In this document: positions 33,482 to 41,780 of the stretch, in pieces | How the letters are laid out: every line of letters begins with the position of its first letter | Position numbering within the stretch: the first letter of the stretch is position 1 | NCBI GenBank assembly: GCA_002368665.1 | Contig: DFEK01000011.1 | Coordinates: 1-64,000, forward strand | Direction of reading: 5' to 3' | Length of the DNA stretch: 64,000 nucleotides | Source of the DNA: Lachnospiraceae bacterium UBA3804 | GTDB lineage: Bacteria > Bacillota > Clostridia > Lachnospirales > Lachnospiraceae | Program-made: the position numbers and the translations under genes | The notes under the pieces: generated by a model | What the model saw: only the letters and a program-made list of their open reading frames with translations | What the model was told of the DNA's origin: nothing | Databases searched by the model: none

Positions 33482-34789
33482 TTGGAAAACGAAAACCAAA
33501 ACGAAGAACTGAAGAATCCGCCTAAGAGAAGGCCTCGCAAGAAGCTTCTTGTGCAGATCTCTCTGATCACGCTCATCCCGATCTTCCTAATGGGTGTGCT
33601 TTTCGTGCTGATCGGAATGTATGTATTGCGTCAGAGTGCCACCGACGAAATGTTCCGTTCGCTTCGCGGAAGCGCCGTCATTACTGCGGAATACTTCTCT
33701 TCCATTCATGGCATTTACCATATGAAGGACGGAGAACTGTATTGCGGTGACAAACGCATGAACGACGAGATATCTTTCCTCGAGAACGAAAAGCTGGTTT
33801 TCCACAATGAAATGAGCGTCTTCTACGGAAACAACCGTGTTATGACCACCCTTGTGGATGAAAACGGCAAATCCCTGCTTGGCACGATCCACGCCGACAA
33901 CCGTATTGTATCGGAAGTTTTCAAGGGAAATATCGTATCCACGGAGAAAACCATCATCGGCAGGGAACGTTATCTTTGCGTTTATGTTCCCATCTATAAC
34001 AACAATAAAGTCGTCGGAATGATTGGATCCGCCATTTCCATGCATGACTTCTACCATATGAACCGTCTTCTCTATCTGTACATCATTTTACTGACGATTG
34101 TTACCGTACTGGTTACAGCGTTCTTAATCAGTGTCTTCTCGAGACATCTGGTGAAACGGCTGACGGTGATCCGCGATTATATGGAGGAACTGGTCACCAA
34201 ACAGACGGCGGAGCAGAAAATGGATGAGATCGCATTCCGCCATAACGACGAGATTTCGGAGCTTGCAAAGCACTCCATCTCTGTTGCCGATTCTATCAAA
34301 ACCCTTATGGGTACCGACCCCTTAACCGGTTTATACAATCGTCGCGCCGGTAGACAGAATTTAAAGAAACTGTGGGAAAAAGCACACTCCGATCTGTCCG
34401 TCTTTTCCATTGTTATCGGCGATATCGACCACTTTAAAGACATTAACGACCAGTATGGACACGATGTCGGTGATACGGTTTTGATCGGAGTTTCCAGAAT
34501 TATCAGAAAACATATGAACGAAGAATCCTTTGCCATCCGCTGGGGCGGCGAAGAATTCTTACTGGGACTGGAATTGCCCCGTGAAGAAACGGAAGCAATC
34601 ATCAAAGAAATTGCCAAAGAAATCAAACGTGAAGCTTTCTTTGCTGCGGATAAATCCGTTTTCCATCTGTCCATGACCTTCGGTATCGCTTCTTTTGCCG
34701 GGCAGGAAAACATCGATTCCGTCATCAAACTTGCGGATGACAATCTCTATAAAGGAAAAAACCAGGGCAGAGACTGTATCGTCTCCTGA
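33482..34789 (+). CDS. Membrane diguanylate cyclase (Cache-like sensor, HAMP, GGDEF)
   Basis: Makes the second messenger cyclic di-GMP from two GTP. TTG start at 33482, supported by AAGGAG about 9 bases upstream, gives 435 residues; an in-frame ATG at 33401 overlaps DUF975. TM1 about 25-49, an extracytoplasmic Cache-like sensor (about 55-190, with the GSAISMHDFYHM end), TM2 about 195-220, HAMP (about 222-280) and GGDEF domain from DPLTGLYNRRAG. The active site is GGEEF at 355-359, so it is predicted active. The residues five before GGEEF are NEES, so the RxxD inhibitory site is missing and product inhibition should be weak. Confidence 0.92.
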   Translation: MENENQNEELKNPPKRRPRKKLLVQISLITLIPIFLMGVLFVLIGMYVLRQSATDEMFRSLRGSAVITAEYFSSIHGIYHMKDGELYCGDKRMNDEISFLENEKLVFHNEMSVFYGNNRVMTTLVDENGKSLLGTIHADNRIVSEVFKGNIVSTEKTIIGRERYLCVYVPIYNNNKVVGMIGSAISMHDFYHMNRLLYLYIILLTIVTVLVTAFLISVFSRHLVKRLTVIRDYMEELVTKQTAEQKMDEIAFRHNDEISELAKHSISVADSIKTLMGTDPLTGLYNRRAGRQNLKKLWEKAHSDLSVFSIVIGDIDHFKDINDQYGHDVGDTVLIGVSRIIRKHMNEESFAIRWGGEEFLLGLELPREETEAIIKEIAKEIKREAFFAADKSVFHLSMTFGIASFAGQENIDSVIKLADDNLYKGKNQGRDCIVS

Positions 34790-34826
34790 TCCCCGGTTTG
34801 ATCTATTATGCTGTTTCATTCGGTTC

Positions 34827-35963
34827 TTATTCGAGATCCGCACTTTCCACGGGCTTTCCACCCAAACTTTTCCACTTCAGATATGCGGTAATCATTTTAT
34901 CCAGGTTTCCGTCCAGCACACCCTGCGCATTGGCGGTTTCTTCTCCCGTACGTAAATCCTTTACCATCGTATACGGCTGAAGGACATAGGATCTGATCTG
35001 GCTTCCCCAGGCAATTTCCTTGATTTCTCCGCGGATATCGGATAATTTTTCGGCATGTGCTTCCTGCTTCAACATGATCAACTTCGCCTTTAACATCTGC
35101 ATTGCCTTGTCCTTATTCTGGAACTGGCTTCGCTCATTCTGGCACGCTACAACTACGCCTGTAGGTATATGTGTGATTCGAACGGCTGACGATGTCTTGT
35201 TGATATGCTGTCCGCCCGCTCCGGAGCTTCGGTACGTATCAATCTTTAAATCTTCGGGACTGATATCCAGTTCGACATCTTCCGCGATTTCCGGCATAAC
35301 ATCCAGGGAAACGAACGACGTTTGCCGTTTGCCCTGCGCATTGAACGGAGAAATACGAACAAGTCTGTGTACGCCTTTTTCTCCTTTTAAATATCCGTAT
35401 GCATTTTCTCCGTTGACCTGAAATGATACGGATTTGATTCCGGCTTCATCACCTTCGAGATAATCCAGGACCTCCACACTGAAGCCCTTGCGTTCTGCCC
35501 ATCTGGTATACATACGATACAGCATGGATGCCCAGTCGCAGCTTTCCGTTCCGCCGGCTCCCGCATTCAGTCTTAAAATCGCATTGTTGCGGTCATACTC
35601 TTCCGAAAGAAGTGTGGCAAGACGGATCTTCTCGAAGTCTTCCTTAAAAGTGGCAAACTCTGCCTGAATCTCCGGAACCATGGACTCATCGTTTTCCTCA
35701 TTTGCCATTTCGATTAAATCCTGGATATCCGTAACCTGAGCACTCAGGCGGTTGCAGACCTCAATCTCGTCCTTTAGTGTCTTTAATTCCCTGGTCTTTG
35801 CGTTGGCCTTCTCTGGAACATCCCAGAAATCCGGCTCCTGCATTTCACGCTCAAGTTCCTTGGCTCTTTCTTCTTTATTCACCAAATCCAGGGAATCTCT
35901 TACTTCCGCAAGCGGTGTTACGAAAGTCAGTAATTCAGTTTTGATAGCATCAAGTTCAATCAC
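34827..35963 (-). CDS. prfB: Peptide chain release factor 2, without programmed frameshift
   Basis: Recognises UGA and UAA stop codons and triggers peptide release. SPF specificity motif in RISPFNAQG (near residue 203) and catalytic GGQ in SGAGGQHINK (near 247-249) are intact; 378 residues. Many bacterial prfB genes have an in-frame UGA after about 25 codons (CTT TGA C) that must be bypassed by +1 frameshifting. Here the same place reads TCC CTG GAT TTG (RDSLDL), a continuous frame, so that autoregulation is absent. GTG start, weak ribosome binding site; 14 bases after secA, as in Bacillus, so probably co-transcribed. Confidence 0.95.
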   Translation of the reverse strand: MIELDAIKTELLTFVTPLAEVRDSLDLVNKEERAKELEREMQEPDFWDVPEKANAKTRELKTLKDEIEVCNRLSAQVTDIQDLIEMANEENDESMVPEIQAEFATFKEDFEKIRLATLLSEEYDRNNAILRLNAGAGGTESCDWASMLYRMYTRWAERKGFSVEVLDYLEGDEAGIKSVSFQVNGENAYGYLKGEKGVHRLVRISPFNAQGKRQTSFVSLDVMPEIAEDVELDISPEDLKIDTYRSSGAGGQHINKTSSAVRITHIPTGVVVACQNERSQFQNKDKAMQMLKAKLIMLKQEAHAEKLSDIRGEIKEIAWGSQIRSYVLQPYTMVKDLRTGEETANAQGVLDGNLDKMITAYLKWKSLGGKPVESADLE

Positions 35964-35977
35964 TTGTTTTCACCGAT

Positions 35978-38545
35978 TTAACCTTGTCTTCCGCAGCAGT
36001 TCTTGTATTTCTTTCCGCTACCGCAAGGGCAGGGATCGTTGGGATAAATCTTATCCGCGTCTCTTCTCTTCGGTCCGCGCTGTACGGTTTCGTCCTTATT
36101 CGTACCGGTAACCTTGGCTACCTGTTCACGTTCAACCTTCTGCTCCACCTTAATATGCATCAGCATCTTCACGGTATCTTCCTTGATGCTTTCCGTCATG
36201 GCGTCGAACATATCGTAACCGGCCATCTTGTATTCCACAACCGGATCTTTCTGTCCGTATGCAACCATTCCGATACCCTGTTTTAACTGATCCATATCAT
36301 CGATGTGGTTCATCCACTTGCTGTCGATTGCACGAAGCAGTACCACGCGCTCCACTTCACGGATCTGCTCGGTCTGCGGGAACTGTGCTTCTTTTTCCTC
36401 ATACAGTTTTACAGCTTCTTCCTTCAGCTGCTGAACCATACCGGTCTTTTTCTTTTTCTCGATACGATCTAACGTAATCGGCTCTAAGGGAATGATCGGA
36501 AGAAGGATATTGTTAAGTTCCGCGATATCCCAGTTTTCCGGATTGGTTTCTTCTCCCACGCAGGTATTTACCGAATTCTCCACGATATCGGTGATCATCT
36601 TGTAGATGGAGTCACGCATGCTCTCTCCGTTCAGAACGCGGAGACGCTCTGCGTAAATGATCTCACGCTGATCGTTCATAACCTGGTCGTAATCCAGCAA
36701 ATCTTTACGGCGTGCAAAGTTGTTATTCTCAATCTTCTTCTGAGCGGTCTCAATGGCATTGGAAAGGAGTTTATGCTGGATTTCCTGATCCTCGGGAACA
36801 CCCAGGGAAGTAAATACGGCACGCATTCTTTCCGAACCGAACAGACGCATCAGATCGTCTTCGAGGGAAATGTAGAACTTGGATTCACCGGGGTCTCCCT
36901 GACGACCGGAACGACCACGTAACTGGTTGTCGATACGACGGGACTCGTGTCTTTCCGTACCGACGATCAAAAGTCCGCCGGCTTCCTTGGCCTGTTCGTC
37001 AAGCTTAATATCGGTACCACGACCTGCCATGTTGGTTGCGATGGTTACCGCACCGTGCTGACCTGCATCCGCAACGATTTCCGCTTCCATTTCATGGAAC
37101 TTCGCATTTAAGACTTTGTGATGAATGCCTCTCTTTGTAAGCATACGGCTGATTTCTTCGGAAGCATCGATCGTGATGGTACCAACCAAAACAGGCTGTC
37201 CTTTGGCATGTGCTTCCTCTACCGCCGTACAGATGGCACGGAGTTTTCCGGCCTTGGTCTTATATACGGCATCGGGGTGATCGATACGGATTACCGGGCG
37301 GTTGGTCGGGATTTCGATAACGTCCATTCCGTAAATATCACGGAATTCCTTTTCCTCGGTAAGAGCGGTACCGGTCATGCCGGCTTTTTTCTCAAATTTG
37401 TTGAAGAAGTTCTGGAACGTAATGGTGGCAAGTGTTTTACTTTCTCTCTTAACCTTTACATGTTCCTTTGCTTCGATTGCCTGATGAAGGCCGTCCGAAT
37501 AGCGTCTTCCGGGCATCAGACGTCCGGTAAAGCTGTCGACAATGACAACCTGGTCATCTTTGACTACATAGTCCTGATCCCTGAACATTAGGTAATGCGC
37601 ACGAAGAGCAAGGATTACATTGTGCTGGATTTCCAGGTTTTCGGGATCCGCAAGGTTTCCGATCTGGAAAAATTTCTCAACCTTGGCAATACCTTCTGCC
37701 GTAAGGTTTACGATTTTATCCTTCTCATTTACGATGAAGTCTCCGGTCTCTTCCTGTTCCTCACCGAGAATGATATCAAGCTTTGACATTTCCACCTGAT
37801 CCTTACCACGCTTTAACTGGCGGGCAAGAATATCACACATCTCATAAAGTTTGGTGGATTTTCCGGACTGACCGGAAATGATAAGAGGGGTTCTTGCTTC
37901 ATCGATCAAAACGGAGTCGACCTCATCGACGATGGCATAATGCAGCTTACGAAGAACCAGCTGCTCTTTGTAAATAACCATGTTGTCTCTAAGGTAATCG
38001 AAACCGAGTTCGTTGTTGGTAACATAGGTAATGTCGCAATTGTATGCTTCACGACGCTCGTCGGGCTCCATGGGATTTAATACCACGCCGACTTTCAGTC
38101 CGAGGAATTCGTGAATCTGTCCCATCCATTCGGCGTCACGCTTTGCCAGGTAATCGTTAACGGTAACGATGTGAACACCTTCTCCGTCCAGTGCGTTCAA
38201 GTAAGCGGGAAGCGTGGATACAAGGGTTTTACCTTCACCGGTTTTCATTTCCGCAATACGTCCCTGGTGAAGAACGATACCACCGATCAGCTGCACACGG
38301 TAATGCTCCATGCCAAGCACTCTCTTACCGGCTTCGCGAACAACCGCAAATGCTTCCGGAAGGATGTCGTCCTTGGTTTCGCCTTTCTTAAGGCGCTCCT
38401 TGAATTCCTGTGTTTTGGCACGGAGTTCTGCGTCGCTTAGAGCCTGCATTTGGGGACGAAGTGCTTCGATTTTATCCACGATCGGCATAATACGCTTTAA
38501 CTCGCGTTCGCTGTGCGTACCGAAAATCTTATCGAAAATACTCAT
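35978..38545 (-). CDS. secA: Protein translocase ATPase SecA
   Basis: Motor driving preproteins through SecYEG. NBD1 Walker A MKTGEGKT (near residue 105), DEAD-like DEVDSVLIDEA, preprotein cross-linking domain, NBD2 with TNMAGRGTDIKL and RGRSGRQGDPG, helical scaffold, and a C-terminal zinc finger CPCGSGKKYKNCCG that binds SecB or lipids. 855 residues, intact. First gene of secA-prfB. Confidence 0.97.
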   Translation of the reverse strand: MSIFDKIFGTHSERELKRIMPIVDKIEALRPQMQALSDAELRAKTQEFKERLKKGETKDDILPEAFAVVREAGKRVLGMEHYRVQLIGGIVLHQGRIAEMKTGEGKTLVSTLPAYLNALDGEGVHIVTVNDYLAKRDAEWMGQIHEFLGLKVGVVLNPMEPDERREAYNCDITYVTNNELGFDYLRDNMVIYKEQLVLRKLHYAIVDEVDSVLIDEARTPLIISGQSGKSTKLYEMCDILARQLKRGKDQVEMSKLDIILGEEQEETGDFIVNEKDKIVNLTAEGIAKVEKFFQIGNLADPENLEIQHNVILALRAHYLMFRDQDYVVKDDQVVIVDSFTGRLMPGRRYSDGLHQAIEAKEHVKVKRESKTLATITFQNFFNKFEKKAGMTGTALTEEKEFRDIYGMDVIEIPTNRPVIRIDHPDAVYKTKAGKLRAICTAVEEAHAKGQPVLVGTITIDASEEISRMLTKRGIHHKVLNAKFHEMEAEIVADAGQHGAVTIATNMAGRGTDIKLDEQAKEAGGLLIVGTERHESRRIDNQLRGRSGRQGDPGESKFYISLEDDLMRLFGSERMRAVFTSLGVPEDQEIQHKLLSNAIETAQKKIENNNFARRKDLLDYDQVMNDQREIIYAERLRVLNGESMRDSIYKMITDIVENSVNTCVGEETNPENWDIAELNNILLPIIPLEPITLDRIEKKKKTGMVQQLKEEAVKLYEEKEAQFPQTEQIREVERVVLLRAIDSKWMNHIDDMDQLKQGIGMVAYGQKDPVVEYKMAGYDMFDAMTESIKEDTVKMLMHIKVEQKVEREQVAKVTGTNKDETVQRGPKRRDADKIYPNDPCPCGSGKKYKNCCGRQG

Positions 38546-38620
38546 TTCTAAATTGCTCCAATCTTTCGTCTATTTCATCCGTCTGCTCAGGGCGGAAAAT
38601 TTGCGCAAAAATACTTATAT

Positions 38621-38649
38621 ATTTTAGCAGATAATACCCGTAAATACAA
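38621..38649 (-). promoter_or_regulatory. Promoter of secA-prfB
   Basis: On the - strand: TTGTAT (38644-38649), 17-base spacer, TAAAAT (38621-38626), about 75 bases ahead of the secA ATG. Confidence 0.65.
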
Positions 38650-38670
38650 TAGGAAATCAGGGCATAAGAA

Positions 38671-38689
38671 AACCGGCTGATCGCCGGTT
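38671..38689 (-). terminator. Terminator of the 38.7 kb small gene
   Basis: AACCGGC / GCCGGTT stem with a 5-base loop, followed on the - strand by TTCTT. It separates the small membrane gene from the secA promoter. Confidence 0.7.
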
Positions 38690-38711
38690 TATCCTACTCT
38701 TTGAATTGTTG

Positions 38712-38972
38712 TTATTTCCTGTCCGCAATATTATATTCCAGGAAACTCGGATTCTTTGCTTTGATAACGAAAATGACGAAAACGAAAAGCAGAAATACAA
38801 ATCCGATGAGACGCTCCATATTCTTGGGTCCTTTGGTTAAGGACTTGTAGATATTCTTCTTGATCTTGGAGTCTACATTCATCAGCTTATACGTTGCCTT
38901 TCTGCTGCGCTTTCTGGATTTTGCAAATTCTTTTTTGTACTCTTCCCAAATACTTTTTTTCTTTTTTGCCAT
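38712..38972 (-). CDS. Small basic single-pass membrane protein
   Basis: 86 residues: a strongly basic N-terminal half (AKKKKSIWEEYKKEFAKSRKRSRKATYK), a transmembrane helix about 56-70 (LIGFVFLLFVFVIFVI) and a short tail. Good GGAGGGAG ribosome binding site, own promoter upstream and own terminator, which argues that it is a real gene. Family not recognised; a nucleic-acid-binding or ribosome-proximal role is conceivable from the charge, but unproven. Confidence 0.7.
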   Translation of the reverse strand: MAKKKKSIWEEYKKEFAKSRKRSRKATYKLMNVDSKIKKNIYKSLTKGPKNMERLIGFVFLLFVFVIFVIKAKNPSFLEYNIADRK

Positions 38973-39014
38973 TGTGATCTCCCTCCGAACGTTACGAAAA
39001 GATTACCTTCCGTT

Positions 39015-39043
39015 ATTCTACCACGAAACCATTCGTTTGTACA
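39015..39043 (-). promoter_or_regulatory. Promoter of the 38.7 kb small gene
   Basis: On the - strand: TGTACA (39038-39043), 17-base spacer, TAGAAT (39015-39020). Confidence 0.5.
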
Positions 39044-39053
39044 GAAGCGGCGC

Positions 39054-39995
39054 TTAAGATCCCGAACGTATGAATTCCTCCACGCCCCGGTAGATTTCCT
39101 CCATCAGACGCTTTCTGGCTTCTATGCTCGCCCAGGCAATATGTGGCGTAATGATCAGCTTTTCACTGTCTTTTACCGCAAAGAGCGGATTGTCCTTATC
39201 CATTGGCTCCCTGCAAAGCACGTCAAGCCCGGCGCCGGCGATTTTACCGCTCATAAGGGCATCCGCAAGGTCTTTCTCGACCACAATCGGTCCTCTTCCG
39301 AGATTTAAAAAATACGCGCTTTCCTTCATCTTGCCGAACGCTTTGGCATCAAACATTCCTCTTGTGGCATCATTAAGCGGTGCATGCACGGAAATGACGT
39401 CCGATTCTTCCAAGAGGGTTTCAAAATCAACCCTCGGATACTCTTCTTTTCTCTCGATCCCGGAAGTGGAGGTATAAATGACCCTGCAGCCAAATGCCGA
39501 AGCAACCGCAGCCACTCTTCTTCCGATGGTTCCGAGTCCCACGATTCCCCAGGTCTTGCCTGCCATTTCCCGGAAACTGTTTTCAAAAAACGTAAACGTC
39601 GGGCATCTTAAATACGAACCGTCCTTTACGTAGGTATCGTAGAAAGGCAGATGTTCATACAGATAAAAGAACATGGCGAAGGTATGCTGGACGACCGTCT
39701 CGGTTGAATAACCCTTGGCATTCTTTACGACAATCCCCCTGCTCTTACAGTACTCATGGTCCACATTGTCCGTTCCCGTTGCCGTAACACAGATGCACTT
39801 TAAGTTGGAAGCATCCTTAAGTGTAGCTTCGTTCATGGGCATTTTATTCATAATTACGATATCGGCGCCTTTGATTCTCTCCGCTACCAGCTCCGGCTTA
39901 CAGTAATCATAGACCGTAAGTTCTCCGAATGCGCCGAAATCCGGCATTTCAAAGTCCGAGCCCACATTGGCCCGCTCCAGCATTACAATCTTCAT
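39054..39995 (-). CDS. D-2-hydroxyacid dehydrogenase (NAD-dependent)
   Basis: Oxidoreductase of the lactate/glycerate dehydrogenase group. NAD-binding GLGTIGRRVAAVASAFG (near 140-155), catalytic Arg in NLGRGPIV, Glu in LDVLCREP and His in ITPHIAWAS form the usual triad. ATG at 39995 with AAGGAG six bases upstream gives 313 residues; the longer frame has no good site. Substrate (lactate, hydroxypyruvate, other) not decidable. Monocistronic, ending at the promoter of the small basic gene. Confidence 0.9.
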   Translation of the reverse strand: MKIVMLERANVGSDFEMPDFGAFGELTVYDYCKPELVAERIKGADIVIMNKMPMNEATLKDASNLKCICVTATGTDNVDHEYCKSRGIVVKNAKGYSTETVVQHTFAMFFYLYEHLPFYDTYVKDGSYLRCPTFTFFENSFREMAGKTWGIVGLGTIGRRVAAVASAFGCRVIYTSTSGIERKEEYPRVDFETLLEESDVISVHAPLNDATRGMFDAKAFGKMKESAYFLNLGRGPIVVEKDLADALMSGKIAGAGLDVLCREPMDKDNPLFAVKDSEKLIITPHIAWASIEARKRLMEEIYRGVEEFIRSGS

Positions 39996-40139
39996 TGCGT
40001 GCTCCTTTTCTTCATGAAATCTGTCATTCATCATACCAAGTCATCAACCGTAAGTAAAGAGTCCTGCAAGGCGGTCTTTATTTTGCATTTTTTGTAAAAA
40101 AACACTCCTTTTTCTGCATCTTTTGAGGTCGCTCAACTA

Positions 40140-40168
40140 TAGACAATTCCACGGTTTGATAGTATAAT
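40140..40168 (+). promoter_or_regulatory. Promoter of the SPFH/zinc-ribbon cassette
   Basis: TAGACA (40140-40145), 17-base spacer, TATAAT (40163-40168). The leader then holds a hairpin (40181-40207, TTCCG..AAGG / CCTT..CGGAA) before the GAGGAGGAA ribosome binding site. About 240 bases separate this start from the divergent dehydrogenase gene. Confidence 0.75.
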
Positions 40169-40237
40169 TCTAAACGTAGCTTCCGGTAAGGAAAAGCCTT
40201 TTCGGAATGAATAAACAGTTTGAGGAGGAATTGTCAA

Positions 40238-41659
40238 ATGGGATTAATTAAAAAAGCATTGGGTATTGCCAAAGATGCAATCACCGGTGTAGCAGGAAAC
40301 CTTGGCGGCAACGCCTGGTCCAGTCTTTCCAGCGTAGTTAAAGATCAGTATCCTGAGATCTTTCTGTGCGACAATATGGGAAGCGGAGTTTTGGCTACCC
40401 GTGGTATTAAGAGAGACAAGAACGGTTACAACAAAGGTAACGACAACATCATTTCCAATGGTTCCCTGATCATCGTTAACGCAGGACAGTGTGCTATCCT
40501 GGTTGACAACGGTAAAATTACCGAGCTCTGCGCGGAACCGGGTGAATTCGTTTATGACCAGTCCACCGAACCTTCCATCTTCTACGGAAACTTCGGCGAG
40601 AACTTAAAAGCCAGCTGGCAACAGCTTGGAAAACGTATTATGTACGGCGGAGAACTTCCTAAGGAGCAGAGAGTTTACTTTATCAACACTCTGGAAGTTC
40701 GTGAGAACCTTTGGGGAACCGCTTCCACCATTCCGTTCTTCATCCACGACCAGGTAACCGGTTTCCAGGGCGACATCAACTTAATGGCAAGAGGCGAGTA
40801 CTCTTTCCGTATCAGCGATCCGGTTCGTTTCTACGATTCCATCGCTTCCGCTTTCAGCGGCGAGTCCTATAACAAGAAAGAATTACAGAGCATTATGAAG
40901 TCCGACTTCATGACCGCTCTTCAGCCTGCCATCGGTTCCTTATCCGACTACGGCGTAGGTATCCGTTACAGTGCAATCACCACCAAGACCGACATTCTGG
41001 TTGAGTTGATCAATGAGAAACTCTCCAAGAAGTGGGGCGAGCTTCGTGGTATGGAAGTTGTTGATATCACCTTCGAGTCCATCAAAGCTACCGAAGAAGA
41101 CGAGAAGAGAATCAAACAGTTCCAGGATACCGCAGTTTACACCAACGTAAACATGGCTGCAGCAAGAATGACCACCGCTACCGCAAATGCTATGGAAGCT
41201 GCTGCTGCTAACGAGCAGGCAGGACCGATGATGGCATTTGCAGGTATGAACATGGCTCAGATGACCGGCGGAACCAATACTTCCAATCTCTTTGCAATGG
41301 CTCAGCAGCAGAACGCAGCACAGGCAGCAGCACAGCCCGCTGCAGCTCCCGCTCCCGCAGCAGCACCTGCTCCCGCAGCCGATTCCTGGACCTGCAAGTG
41401 CGGAACCGTAAATACCGGTAAGTTCTGTGCAAACTGTGGCGAGAAGAAGCCCGAACCTGCAGCAGAAGAAGGATGGACCTGCAAATGCGGAACCGTAAAC
41501 AAAGGCAACTTCTGCCAGAACTGTGGTGAGAAGAGACCTGCAGGCGCACCTCTTTACAAGTGTGACAAGTGCGGATGGGAACCCGAAGATCCCCACAATC
41601 CGCCGAAATTCTGCCCGGAGTGCGGTGATGTATTCGACGACGGAGATATCGTAAAATAA
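40238..41659 (+). CDS. SPFH / virion-core domain protein (YdjI-like) with three zinc ribbons
   Basis: 473 residues. Residues 1-290 match the YdjI-type SPFH protein: MGLIKKALG amphipathic start, IIVNAGQCAILVDNG, FYGNFGENLKASW, and GVGIRYSAI with TTKTDILVELINEKL. There is no transmembrane helix, so membrane contact is probably through the N-terminal amphipathic segment. A Gln/Met/Ala region and an Ala-Pro linker (about 355-385) lead to three zinc ribbons: two near-identical ones starting CKCGTVN and one rubredoxin-like CDKCGW...CPECGD. ATG at 40238 after GAGGAGG. In B. subtilis YdjI works with YdjG, YdjH and PspA at the membrane. A terminator follows, with the next two genes likely reached by read-through. 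Confidence 0.9.
   Translation: MGLIKKALGIAKDAITGVAGNLGGNAWSSLSSVVKDQYPEIFLCDNMGSGVLATRGIKRDKNGYNKGNDNIISNGSLIIVNAGQCAILVDNGKITELCAEPGEFVYDQSTEPSIFYGNFGENLKASWQQLGKRIMYGGELPKEQRVYFINTLEVRENLWGTASTIPFFIHDQVTGFQGDINLMARGEYSFRISDPVRFYDSIASAFSGESYNKKELQSIMKSDFMTALQPAIGSLSDYGVGIRYSAITTKTDILVELINEKLSKKWGELRGMEVVDITFESIKATEEDEKRIKQFQDTAVYTNVNMAAARMTTATANAMEAAAANEQAGPMMAFAGMNMAQMTGGTNTSNLFAMAQQQNAAQAAAQPAAAPAPAAAPAPAADSWTCKCGTVNTGKFCANCGEKKPEPAAEEGWTCKCGTVNKGNFCQNCGEKRPAGAPLYKCDKCGWEPEDPHNPPKFCPECGDVFDDGDIVK
41387..41548 (+). repeat. 87-bp in-frame tandem repeat coding two zinc ribbons
   Basis: TGGACCTGCAA starts at 41387 and again at 41474, a period of 87 bases (29 codons). Both copies encode WTCKCGTVN..G.FC.NCGEK, differing at a few codons. 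It indicates a recent internal duplication in the SPFH gene. Confidence 0.85.
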
Positions 41660-41708
41660 TACTCTTCCATCCCCTTCGGGACCCGAAGAAGGAAATTGAA
41701 GTATCATT

Positions 41709-41738
41709 CGGCCCGACCTTAGTGTCGGGCCGTTTTTT
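41709..41738 (+). terminator. Terminator after the SPFH gene
   Basis: Perfect 9-bp stem CGGCCCGAC / GTCGGGCCG, 6-base loop, then TTTTTT. Strong and canonical; it would reduce expression of the two downstream zinc-ribbon genes relative to SPFH. Confidence 0.9.
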
Positions 41739-41780
41739 CAGAAAAACAAATTAAATAATCATACACTTTAGGAGAGTATT

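Noticed and set aside
34177..34743. A 188-codon antisense frame opposite the GGDEF domain
   Set aside because: Ser-rich shadow of a conserved domain with no initiation signals.
40940..41707. A 255-codon antisense frame rich in Cys and Gly opposite the SPFH gene
   Set aside because: It is the mirror of the zinc-ribbon and Ala-Pro repeats, without ribosome binding site or family features.
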